Source: Dyadobacter chenwenxiniae (GTDB lineage Bacteria; Bacteroidota; Bacteroidia; Cytophagales; Spirosomataceae). Taken from it: a stretch of 64,000 nt of DNA. The DNA is taken from NCBI RefSeq assembly GCF_022869785.1, contig NZ_CP094997.1:4402001-4466000 (forward strand), given 5' to 3'. Every line of letters starts with the position of its first letter. The stretch's first letter is position 1. The position numbers and the translations under genes were made by a program. This document shows, piece after piece, positions 36,469 to 46,200 of the stretch. The notes below the pieces were generated by a model. The model was not told the DNA's origin and did not search any database. It was given only the letters and a program-made list of their open reading frames with translations.

Positions 36469-37470
36469 ATGGATCAAACTTCTGTTTCTAATCGAAAGTA
36501 CGTACATCGATTGTTGAGCAAAAACGCTTCTACCGATGAAATTCTGATTATCACAAGTTATGACTATTTTCTTCAAAAGTACGACCTCAAGCTTCTCCGC
36601 CGGATTTACAGGGAGATCGTACTAGTTCCGCACACCGCAGACGACGATTACCTGATTAACTACACGGTAAGGCCTTTACTGGACAAGTTTGAAAAAGTTC
36701 ACCTGGTTACCAATCCGCATTATGACAAGCGCAACAAGGTAATTTACGAGCTGGTTATTCGAAAAAACAAATCGATCCGTATTACAACAGTTTACGACTT
36801 TTGCGAAAAGAGTTTAAAGAAGGTTTACATTCCTGACGACATTTCGGAATTAAATCCCAATATAACCAGCATGCCGGCTTTCGGCAAAAGAGTGAGATAC
36901 CCAAAGAAAATTATCGACGTATCCGTATCCATCATTCTGTTTACTCTGACATTACCCCTCTGGATTTTAAGCTATTTCAGAATCAAATTGCAGTCTCCGG
37001 GTCCTGTCTTCTATTATCAGGAAAGAGTGGGCATGGATAACAAGTCATTTAAATGTATCAAATTTAGGTCTATGTCATTAGACGCTGAGTCTAATGGGGC
37101 CACTTTCTCAAAGAAAAACGATTCCAGAACATTTTCTTACGGATCATTTATGAGAATGAGCCGTATCGATGAGCTTCCGCAGATTATCAATATATTCAAA
37201 AGAGATCTGTCACTGATAGGTCCCAGGCCGGAAAGACAGGTTTTTACAGAAACTTTTGACGAGCTGATTCCCTACTACAATAGCAGACATGCGATTAAAC
37301 CCGGAATCACCGGCTACGCACAAGTAATGTATTCCTATGGAGCAGGAGTCTTTGATGCGCGCCATAAATTGATGTATGATCTTTATTACATCAAAAACTG
37401 GTCCTTACTTCTCGAATTTAAAATCATCTTGCTTACTGCTGTTGTTATCTTCGGCAAGAGAGGCCGCTAG
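36469..37470 (+). CDS. Initiating sugar-phosphate transferase (polyprenyl-phosphate hexose/HexNAc-1-P transferase)
   Basis: 333 residues. About 145 N-terminal residues form a soluble domain of unknown type, then one membrane segment (IIDVSVSIILFTLTLPLWILSYF) leads into the Bact_transf catalytic domain: KLQSPGPVFYYQERVGMDNKSFKCIKFRSM, RMSRIDELPQIINIFKRDLSLIGPRPER and KPGITGYAQVMYSYGAG. The enzyme moves a sugar-1-phosphate onto undecaprenyl phosphate, starting the repeat unit at the inner membrane. The N terminus lacks the four extra helices of WbaP/WcaJ. Confidence 0.93.
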   Translation: MDQTSVSNRKYVHRLLSKNASTDEILIITSYDYFLQKYDLKLLRRIYREIVLVPHTADDDYLINYTVRPLLDKFEKVHLVTNPHYDKRNKVIYELVIRKNKSIRITTVYDFCEKSLKKVYIPDDISELNPNITSMPAFGKRVRYPKKIIDVSVSIILFTLTLPLWILSYFRIKLQSPGPVFYYQERVGMDNKSFKCIKFRSMSLDAESNGATFSKKNDSRTFSYGSFMRMSRIDELPQIINIFKRDLSLIGPRPERQVFTETFDELIPYYNSRHAIKPGITGYAQVMYSYGAGVFDARHKLMYDLYYIKNWSLLLEFKIILLTAVVIFGKRGR

Positions 37471-37511
37471 ACTAATTCCCCGACTTATTTTTCGCAGCTA
37501 AAAGGTTCTGC

Positions 37512-38927
37512 ATGAGGAATTTATTCTTAATGCTGCTACTTTATGTAGCAACGCAGGCAGGCGGTTTCTCTCAGGATTCAACATTCACTTATTCTGCGGA
37601 AATTAAAGGCTCCCTGGCTTCAACACAAACGCCATACTTATTGCACACCAATACGTATGGCGTAATTCCGACAAACGGCTCATTTTTGCTTGCGCAGGCA
37701 AGCTTATTCAAAGTTTACAACCAGCATAATCCCCGCTTTTTCCAATGGTCGGGAGGAGCCGAGTTCGTTGCCAGGGCTAATAAGTCATCTTCTGTCTTTT
37801 TTTCAGACCTCTTTCTGGCTGCCAAAGCGGGTCCAATCGAACTTAGTGTTGGGCAACGGAAGGAATTTTATGGCTTGGGCGACACTTTAATCACGAGCGG
37901 CGCGGTTGCCATGTCTTCCAATGCGAGGCCCTATCCCAAAATCCAAATCTCAACAACCCGTTTCGTTAACATAATTCCAAAAAATGACATTGTAGCCTTC
38001 AAATTCACCTATTCTGATGGATTGTTGGGTCCAGCAAAATCGATTTACGGAAATGTGTTGACTGTGCCGGAAACATATCTGCATCAAAAAGCAATTTATA
38101 TCAAACTAGGTAGAAAAAGCCACATTCTAAACCTGTTTGCCGGGTTCAATCACCAGGTAATGTGGGGCGGGGAAGATAAAATTTTCTCCGGTGGCCTGCA
38201 ACGATCCGAAGCATATGGTTACGTTGTCCTTGGCAAGCCCTGGGCGGCAAGCAGGGTTGGAAATCACTTTGGCACAATTGATTTCGGCATGCAATTGCAA
38301 GGAAAAGCCTGGACGACGTTTTTGTATCGCCAAAGCATTTACGAAGACGGCTCCATAGCCAACATTTCCAACATACGTGACGGACTTAATGGACTGAGAT
38401 TTAAAAGAAACAGCCGCATATATGAGGGCTTCAAGCTAAATACTGTACTGCTCGAATACATTTACACAAAACATCAGGGAGGAGATGTGTTTGATTTTGT
38501 ATCAGGGACGTTCGGACGGGACAATTATTTTAATCATTACGTTTACAGCCAAGGTTGGTCATATAAAGGCCGAACGCTGGGAACCCCGCTGATCGCACCC
38601 CAACATTTGATGAGAGATGAATTAAGGAGTTCCACAAACCTGTTTACAGCCAATAACCGCCTGATTGCATTTCATGCAGGGATTGAAGCCTCTCTTAACA
38701 AGGCAACATTTCTTTTTAAAGCCAGCCATTCCATCAATTCAGGGACCTATAACAAGCCGTTTCGCAGTTCGCTAGACCAGACATCGCTGCTGGCCCGGAT
38801 GGAAACTCCTTTGAAGTTCATGAATGAAAGTCAACTGAACCTGTCTTTAGGCACGGATTTTGGACATTTTTACCCAAACAACACTGCTATTTTGATTGGA
38901 TGGAGAAAATTCGGTTTTATCAGATAA
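37512..38927 (+). CDS. Wzi-like outer-membrane capsule protein, copy 1
   Basis: 471 residues with a signal peptide (MRNLFLMLLLYVATQAGGFSQ). The pattern of short amphipathic strands, AEFVARANKSSSVFFSDLFLAAKAGPIELSVGQR, HILNLFAGFNHQVMWGGEDKIFSGG, NHFGTIDFGMQLQGKAWTTFLYRQSIYEDGS and YSQGWSYKGRTLGTPLIAP, is that of the Wzi/Caps_assemb_Wzi beta-barrel. Members hold or assemble the capsule at the cell surface. It has two tandem paralogues downstream with matching motifs. Confidence 0.88.
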   Translation: MRNLFLMLLLYVATQAGGFSQDSTFTYSAEIKGSLASTQTPYLLHTNTYGVIPTNGSFLLAQASLFKVYNQHNPRFFQWSGGAEFVARANKSSSVFFSDLFLAAKAGPIELSVGQRKEFYGLGDTLITSGAVAMSSNARPYPKIQISTTRFVNIIPKNDIVAFKFTYSDGLLGPAKSIYGNVLTVPETYLHQKAIYIKLGRKSHILNLFAGFNHQVMWGGEDKIFSGGLQRSEAYGYVVLGKPWAASRVGNHFGTIDFGMQLQGKAWTTFLYRQSIYEDGSIANISNIRDGLNGLRFKRNSRIYEGFKLNTVLLEYIYTKHQGGDVFDFVSGTFGRDNYFNHYVYSQGWSYKGRTLGTPLIAPQHLMRDELRSSTNLFTANNRLIAFHAGIEASLNKATFLFKASHSINSGTYNKPFRSSLDQTSLLARMETPLKFMNESQLNLSLGTDFGHFYPNNTAILIGWRKFGFIR

Positions 38928-38974
38928 CTTTGGGAAATCAACTCAGTCCCTTAATGAGTAATTTTTACATTTAA

Positions 38975-40417
38975 ATGCCCGTCCCAATCTCTCAGATGCG
39001 AGTCTGCCTTTTTGCCGTAATTGCCTGTCTCGCGTTAAATGCTCACGCCCAAGACTCAACTATTTATTATAGAGCCAGCTTGTTGTTGTCTGGCGCAACG
39101 GATCAAACCCCTTTCTGGGCACATGCAAACCAGAATGGCAACATTCCCATGGACGGGAATTTTGGTCTGGTTAATGCTGGCGTATACAAGGTTTACAATC
39201 CTCACGATCCCAGGATTTTCCAGTGGAGCGGTGGCATTCAAGGCATTGCGGGTTATGGAAAGAATGGCAAAGCATTTCTCTCTGATGCGTACATCGCCGG
39301 GAAAATCGGAAAAGTTGAAATACTGGCAGGTCAGAAAAGCAACGTCGTGGGGCTGATGGACACCACAATGACATCAGGTTCGTTGTCCGTTGCTGGGAAC
39401 TCCAGGCCATTTCCCCGCGTACAGATAGCAATTCCGGAATATCTTCCGCTCTATATAACTAACAATCTTTTATCTTTTAAATTCTCTTACTCCGAGGGCT
39501 ATTTAGGAAGCAGCAGGCTCAACTACGGGATTGAAAGAGAAGTTTCATACACCTACTTCCACCAAAAGTCCCTGTATTTTCGGTTTGGCAAGCCTACTGG
39601 CCGTTTGAATGTTTATGTAGGAGCGAATCATCAGGCAGTTTGGGGCGGAGAAGATAAAATTATCCCGCTATATAACCCTGAACCGCTGAAAGCTTATTGG
39701 TATACAATCTCAGGTAAAACGTTGAATTTCAACAAAATTGGAAATCACTTCGGAACTGTTGACTTAGGCGCAGAATGGCGAGGAAAGACTTGGTCTTACT
39801 TTGTTTACAGACAGAACATTTATGAGACAGGCTCACTTTTCAGTATTATCAACTTCGATGATGGCTTGAACGGCGTAAGGGTTAAAAGAATCAAACCGCT
39901 GCCTGCCGGATCAAACCGGTTTGCGTTCCAGAGTTTTTTATTGGAGGCTGTTGGTACCAACAGCCAGGTTAACAAATCACCATTGTCAGGTCTGGCGATT
40001 TATGAGAAGGGAAATTATTACAATAGTTACATTTATGAACGCGGGTGGTCTTATTATAATCGCGGGATTGGCACGCCGCTGGCCCCGTCGTCCCACATTA
40101 CACGCCCGTCATTACCCGTCAATGCTTCGGAGTTTACCAATAATAACAGATTCTGGGCGTTTCATACTGGTATCACAGCTTCTTGGCTTAAAACATATTT
40201 TGGGCTCAGAGGCACCTATTCGAAGAATTCCGGTTCTCTATTGAGCCCTTTTGACTCGAAGAAAGAACAGATTTCAATATCGCTTACGGCGGAAAGAAAC
40301 CTTAAATTATTTAACGGTTGTAGCGTTTTTACTAACATTACTGCTGATTTTGGTGAACTTTATCCTGATTCTCAGGGCTTGATCGTTGGTTTGAGGAAAA
40401 GTGGACTTTTGAATTAG
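38975..40417 (+). CDS. Wzi-like outer-membrane capsule protein, copy 2
   Basis: 480 residues, signal peptide within MRVCLFAVIACLALNAHAQ. It repeats the landmarks of copy 1: FWAHANQNGNIPMDGNFGLVNAGVYKVYNPHDPRIFQWSGGIQ, RLNVYVGANHQAVWGGEDKIIPLYN, NHFGTVDLGAEWRGKTWSYFVYRQNIYETGSLF and YERGWSYYNRGIGTPLAPS. The ATG may be the one at 38974-38976 or the in-frame Met seven codons later (MRVCLF), which gives a better signal peptide. 47 bases after copy 1. Confidence 0.88.
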   Translation: MPVPISQMRVCLFAVIACLALNAHAQDSTIYYRASLLLSGATDQTPFWAHANQNGNIPMDGNFGLVNAGVYKVYNPHDPRIFQWSGGIQGIAGYGKNGKAFLSDAYIAGKIGKVEILAGQKSNVVGLMDTTMTSGSLSVAGNSRPFPRVQIAIPEYLPLYITNNLLSFKFSYSEGYLGSSRLNYGIEREVSYTYFHQKSLYFRFGKPTGRLNVYVGANHQAVWGGEDKIIPLYNPEPLKAYWYTISGKTLNFNKIGNHFGTVDLGAEWRGKTWSYFVYRQNIYETGSLFSIINFDDGLNGVRVKRIKPLPAGSNRFAFQSFLLEAVGTNSQVNKSPLSGLAIYEKGNYYNSYIYERGWSYYNRGIGTPLAPSSHITRPSLPVNASEFTNNNRFWAFHTGITASWLKTYFGLRGTYSKNSGSLLSPFDSKKEQISISLTAERNLKLFNGCSVFTNITADFGELYPDSQGLIVGLRKSGLLN

Positions 40418-40520
40418 GTTTACTTTCGCTATTACCGTTATGTCCAATATGAATAGCAAAAAGTTATACTTATTTTTGTCAAATGTCGCATTATACACAT
40501 CACGAAAAAAGCTTGAGGGT

Positions 40521-41992
40521 ATGCCTATGAAAATCTTTCCGATCCTACAATTTCTGCTTTGTATTTCAATTGCCGGCTTTTCTCAATCAGAGCCTGCGCA
40601 GGTGACTGAATATGCAGATTCTACACAAAATTTTGTTGAAATAGCCGGTTTTGGAAGCAACAATTCGCACACGCCTTTTTGGATCCAGGCCAATCAATTT
40701 GGCACAGTTCCATTAGATGTCCCGGCAGGTTCTGCACGGGTTTCTCTTGAAAATTACTGGTCACTTTCTTCTTCCTGGCGCGCGGGAGTGGGCGTTGAAG
40801 CCGTAGGAATTTTGAATGAACACAACAAAATCCTTTTGCCTCAACTGCATGCAACATTGAAATTCAAAAATTGGGAGCTTTTTGTAGGAAGAAAAAAGCA
40901 ACATATAGGCCTTGCTGATTCAACACTGGGAACAGGTTCTTACGCCTGGTCAGGTAACGCGCTTCCGATTCCGAAAATTTCCATTGGAACGAGCGGCTTT
41001 GTTGCAGTGCCATTTAACAAAAGGCTGGATTTCTTTCAATGCTTTTTACTCAGACGGTTTTTTCGAGAAAGGCCGGCCGGCGACAAGTGGGCTTAAATTT
41101 CATCAAAAGGCCTTTTATGCTCGCATAGGAAAAGTGAATTCTAAATTAAAATTGTATGGCGGTTTCAAACCATCAGGTACAATGGGGTGGCAAATCAAAG
41201 TTTTTGGTTGCTGAAAGCGGAAATCTGCCGGATGGTCTGTCAAACTATATCAATGCGGTATTTGGCACTATTGGCGGACACGGCGACGATGTCACACACT
41301 TTGACAGCACCAACCGCGTTGGTAACCACTTAGGCTCGCTGGACGTCGCTATTGAAGTGGAAACCTATGGAACCAGCATTCACCTTTACCGGCAATTTAT
41401 CTATGAGGACGGTTCCCTGTTTTATTTTGAAGGCATCTTTGATGGCCTGAATGGTTTGAGGATCAGAAGGAAAAATTCGTACGGATCCAACTTTGAGGTT
41501 ACCGAGGGGGTTTTAGAGTTCCTTTACACCAAAGATCAAGGCGGAGATCAGTTTGAAGGTGGAAATGGAAAAAAGCGTGGAAATGATAACTATTTCAATA
41601 ATCAGCAAATCCGCGACGGCTGGTCTTATTATGACCGCACCATTGGAACTCCATTTATTCCTCCTACTTCACAAACCAGCTGGAAATGGCCCGCTTACAA
41701 CAATTTTACCAGCAATAACCGGGTGATGGTTTGGCATGTTGGCCTTAAGGGAACATTATTCAGAAACATCCAATGGCACACTAAACTTTCTTATTCCGAC
41801 AATTCAGGCACTTACAGGGCTCGTTTCCTAGGTTCTCCCAAACAGTTTTCCGGCATCATAGGCGCTCAAACCCATGTGAATGCATTAGGCGGAATGACTA
41901 TCAAAGGCTCTTATGCCAGCGACATGGGTGATTTATATCGCAAAACGCAAGGATTTATGCTTGGGATCAGGAAAGATTTTTCCTTTAATTAA
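40521..41992 (+). pseudogene. Wzi-like outer-membrane capsule protein, copy 3, broken by two single-A insertions
   Basis: Starts at ATG 40521 (or 40527) with a signal peptide MKIFPILQFLLCISIAGFSQ. The frame runs to SGFVAVPFNKRLDF, where the A4 run at 41019-41022 is one base too long; removing one A gives FNKGWISFNAFYSDGFFEKGRPATSGLKFHQKAFYARIG. A second extra A at 41167-41169 breaks LKLYGGF; without it the sequence is GGFNHQVQWGGKSKFLVAESG and continues to FMLGIRKDFSFN at 41992. The corrected protein would be about 489 residues and shows all the Wzi landmarks (NHLGSLDVAIEVETYGTSIHLYRQFIYEDGS, DGWSYYDRTIGTPF). Error in the sequence or a real pseudogene cannot be separated. Confidence 0.85.
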
Positions 41993-42034
41993 CCAAATTC
42001 TACTCTTCATTCCCTCAGATATTCCGCCGTCGAA

Positions 42035-42427
42035 CTATCTGATCTCCGCCCGGATTTTTGCAGCCAGCGCCGCGAGTTGTTCCTGTGAAGTATTCATTTT
42101 TTTAGAGAAGTCCGCGTCCGCCATGCTGTTCAACGGGAGCAGGTGAATGTGCGTATGAGGCACTTCTAAACCAATGACTGTCAATCCGATACGCAAACAA
42201 GGAACAACTTTTTGCAAGGCGGGAACAATGCTTCTTGCAAAGAGAAAAAGGTCCGAATATTCTTTTTGTTCCAAATCAAAAATGTAATCCACCTCTCTTT
42301 TCGGGATCACCAATGTATGTCCGGCTGTGATCGGAAACGCGTCCAGAAATGCAAGGAAATCATCCGTTTCCGCAATTTTATGACTTGGTATTTCTCCCTT
42401 TACAATCTTTGAAAATATAGATGCCAT
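42035..42427 (-). CDS. HIT family protein
   Basis: 130 residues. ASIFSKIVKGEIPSHKIAETDDFLAFLDAFPITAGHTLVIPKREVDYIFDL is the HINT-like N terminus and VPHTHIHLLPL is the His-triad signature. Such proteins hydrolyse nucleoside phosphoramidates or related nucleotides in the cytoplasm. Convergent with the end of the capsule locus and divergent from the DUF1080 gene. Confidence 0.95.
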   Translation of the reverse strand: MASIFSKIVKGEIPSHKIAETDDFLAFLDAFPITAGHTLVIPKREVDYIFDLEQKEYSDLFLFARSIVPALQKVVPCLRIGLTVIGLEVPHTHIHLLPLNSMADADFSKKMNTSQEQLAALAAKIRAEIR

Positions 42428-42555
42428 CAGATTATCAATTAAATATCGTTTAGTTGAAGAGTTCAGTGACGAATCGTCCCAGATCTTTCCTCAAATAAGT
42501 AATTAAAAACTGAAAAGTACTTAATATTGTGTTCCAAAACTTTAACAGCAAGAAT

Positions 42556-43266
42556 ATGAATTTTACAAATTGGCGTGCTTTCACAAAGGCAAGCGTAGTC
42601 GCATTATTTTCACTGGCTTTCATTTCTAACACCGCAGAAGCGCAGGAAAAGGGGAAATGGGTGAAATTATTCGACGGCAAAAGTCTGAACGGCTGGCATA
42701 GCTGGCAGTCCGACGAAGTGTTGCCACAATGGAAAGTGGAAGATGGCGTTATTGTGCTTGCAGAAAAAGGCGGCAAGGACCTCGTTACAGATAAAGAATA
42801 CGGTGACTTCGAACTTGAGCTGGAATGGAAAATTTCAGAAGGCGGTAACAGCGGCATCATTTACCACGTAATCGAAGACAAAAAATATTGCTGCCCCTAC
42901 TCCACCGGACCAGAAATCCAGATCTTGGACGACGTTAAGCACCCTGATGCAAAGGCCGGAAAAGCTGGAAATCACAAGTCAGGATCACTTTACGATATGC
43001 TTCCGCCAACCGATTTTGCAGCTGTAAAACCTGCGGGAGAATGGAATAAAGCCAAAGTGGTTATCAAAGGCGGCCGCGGCGAAAGCTGGTTGAACGGCAA
43101 AAAAGTAGTTGAATTTGCTGCGCAAGGCGGCGAATGGGATAAAATGGTTGCCGGCAGCAAGTTCAAAACATGGGAAGGTTTTGGTGCTTCTTCCAAAGGA
43201 AAAATCGCTTTGCAAGATCACGGAAACAAGGTGTCTTTCAGAAATATCCAGATTAAGGAGCTATAA
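42556..43266 (+). CDS. Secreted DUF1080 protein (3-keto-disaccharide hydrolase domain)
   Basis: About 236 residues from ATG 42556, with a signal peptide (FTKASVVALFSLAFISNTAEAQ). The rest is a single concanavalin/laminin-G-like DUF1080 domain: WVKLFDGKSLNGWHSWQ, DFELELEWKISEGGNSGIIYHV, TGPEIQILDDVKHPD, KSGSLYDMLPP, EWNKAKVVIKGGRGESWLNGKKVVEF and KGKIALQDHGNKVSFRNIQIKEL. The family is abundant in Bacteroidota and Planctomycetes and acts on sugars. Its last 6 bases overlap the 3' end of the convergent helicase gene. Confidence 0.9.
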   Translation: MNFTNWRAFTKASVVALFSLAFISNTAEAQEKGKWVKLFDGKSLNGWHSWQSDEVLPQWKVEDGVIVLAEKGGKDLVTDKEYGDFELELEWKISEGGNSGIIYHVIEDKKYCCPYSTGPEIQILDDVKHPDAKAGKAGNHKSGSLYDMLPPTDFAAVKPAGEWNKAKVVIKGGRGESWLNGKKVVEFAAQGGEWDKMVAGSKFKTWEGFGASSKGKIALQDHGNKVSFRNIQIKEL

Positions 43267-46200
43267 TCGCTCGTAATCCAGGGAGTTAGTCCAATACTCG
43301 CGGCTGTAAATCCGGCTATAAGGCCAGTTTTTCTGCTGCAAAAGAAGGGGTAAATAAGCGTGCGGTTCTTTTGACGATTTGCTGTAATGATACAAATCAT
43401 CGTCTGTCAAAATCAATCCCTTGTAAACCCCTTCTTTTTTTATGGTAATGTCGCCAAAAGGCAACTCTTTTTGAAAATCAGCATGCTGATTCACAAGCTG
43501 ATCTTTCAGCAACCAGTCTGACCTGAATTTTCCGGTCACAAAAGGCACCGGCACGAATTTCCCTTCCGACACATTTAATGCATATTCCAGATATGCTTTG
43601 AGGATTTTTGGGCCTGCATTGGCCGTCTGGTCCGTTTGGAGTTGAGAAGGCCAGAGGCTTGTCACAAAGTAGATCCGCTCTCTTGCGCGCGTTACGGCCA
43701 CATTAAGCCTGTTTTCCCCACCCTGCATATTCAGGCTGCCAAATTGCATTGAGACCTTGCCTTTTTCGTCGGGCGCATAACCCATTGAAAAAATGATAAT
43801 GTCTCTCTCGTCACCCTGAACGTTTTCAATGTTCTTGACAAACAGATCTTTGAAGAAAATATTTTCCCTTTCCAGCGCATCCTGAATAGCATTTTGCTGG
43901 TAAAAGTTAAATGTAACTACGCCTATGCTTTTGCCCGTTTCACCAACCTCTTTGATCAATTCAACGACTTGTGCAATCTCAACGAGGTTAATGTTATTTT
44001 TCCAAACGCCTTCCGTCTTAATGTATTGAATTCCAGGTTGCTCATCATTTATTGTTCTAAAATCGGGAAGTAACCTGAGGGTGTCTTTGTAAAAATTACG
44101 GTTTGAAAAATCAATCAGGTCTAATGAAAGACTGCGGTAATGTCCTGTAAGTTGATATTGATCAAGGGATTGAGCTGCCAAATCCAGTAACGATTCGATT
44201 TCAAGCGCAGCTGTATATTCCTCTTCCTCTCCTTTTTCTTCATAACGGATTTTGTACAAATCGCTGGGGGACAACTGCTTACTATCGCCTGTCACGACAA
44301 CTTGCGAACCACGAAACGCCGCTGGCAATCCATATTCGGCATAACATTGCGACGCCTCGTCAAAAATCACAAGGTCAAATAATGCTGCTTGCATCGGAAA
44401 GACAGCCGAAACGGCTTCCGGCGAAGCCATCCAGCACGGAATCAGCGAAAAGACCTCATCTGTGTAGTTTTCAATCAATTTCCGGATCGGCCAGATCTTC
44501 CTTTTTTTCGTTACCTGATGTCCAAGCTCGCGGTAAGTTACGCGGTTACCAAGCCGGTTCTTCTCGATATCCTCGTAGGTAGCCTCCCTCAGCTTGATCC
44601 CGGTAATGTCCGTGCTCAGCTTTTGCTTTTCTTTAATGCTTTCTTGAAGGCTGTCTTCCCATTGTTTCATTTTCAATGAGGTTACCGCACGCAAATCGGG
44701 ATACTTGCTTTCAATATGCTCGATCCAAGCCAGCCGGATACTATTTTCAAACAGATTGACAAATGCTTCGGAATGGAGCAGCTCCAACTTTTTGCTCTGT
44801 TCCATGATGATTTTGGTAACTGCATGTTCCGGCAAAGTCATATTTTCGGCCAGACTGTCCATATCCACCATAGAATCAAAATCTTTGGTCAATGATGTGG
44901 ATAACTGCTGGCTGAATAAAGTCGGATCTTCCAATAATCGCCTAATCTGTTGGGGCAGTAAAAACGGCAACATAGCAGCTTCCAATTTGCTCCAAACACC
45001 AATCCAGGTTTTCAGGTCATAAATTGCTTGACTGAATGTCTGTTGATCGATACGCTCATGGGCAATGTGCCTTATAGTCAAGAACCAGGGATCAAGCGAA
45101 GCCCTTACGACCGCGTCGGCTGCGGCTTCGGATTTTTGGAAAAATGCAATGTATTGCGCGCCGACATCATTTTCGTTCAAATCAATGTATGCCGCCTCGA
45201 AATTCAAATTCCGGTTCGTAAGCCAACCTTCCAGCTCGATTCTGTTTTTTACTTTTATTTCCAGTTTCAAAAGATGGTCCAGCGAAGTCGAAAGGTCGTT
45301 TTGTTTCGCAACTTCTTCCACTTCCTTTTTCTCTTTGCCAAACATATTCCACCACAAACCCGAAACTGTTGCGCTATTGGCCTCGATAGATTTCCTTAAA
45401 ATCTGCAAAAAGCCCGGTAACCTGCCAGCGGGCAGCGAAAATTCAATGCCGTCCTCTGCCAAAAATCCTTCGAGCGCATCTGTCGTCTGCCGGATAAACG
45501 CCAGCCGCTCGTGCGCGCTAGCGGGTGTAGCTATGTATTTTTTGAAAAGATTAAATGTTGTAGCATCCGAGATCAGCTCCGTAATGTCCGTCAGGCGCTC
45601 CGTAATCTCACTCTTTCTTTCCACATAATCCAACGAAAAAGGCTGCTTAGTCAAAACTTCGAATTTTTGCGCTTGCCTTGAAAACACTTCCGGCCATTCC
45701 GAAAGCATTTTTTCCATGCTGCGCAATTCACTCATCCCAAATTTTGCAAAACTCCTCCGTTTTGCCCACACATGTTCTGCAGGAAAATGTAAAACGTAAG
45801 CGCTATACGTTTTAAGCCTTCTCCCGAAATGATCCAGATTGTCGATTCTGAATGAACGGTAATGCTCTTTGATCTCAGCTTTCGGAGCCTTTTGATCACT
45901 TTTGAGGTAAAGCTCCTTAATGCTCACGCCACATTCCGACTCATCAAATAGCGCTTCCCGAAATGCATTTAAATCCTGAACTGTTTTGTCTATTGCGCGA
46001 CTTTGCTGCGTGAACTGTCTTTCCAGGAAAACCGCATCCAGACTGTAATTTTGCTGTTTATACGCTTCAACTTGATCTATTTGTGATGCTAGCTGTCTGT
46101 AAAGCGCAGGCCGATCGTTCTTGAAATCATGGATAAGACCAACAAAATCCGTCATTCCAATGGTTTGCAAACGCTGATACACCACATCCAGCGCAACACG

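Noticed and set aside
40912..41214. Separate 100-residue gene within the third wzi-like gene
   Set aside because: It is the middle piece of the frameshifted wzi-like gene, in line with the motifs of the two intact copies.
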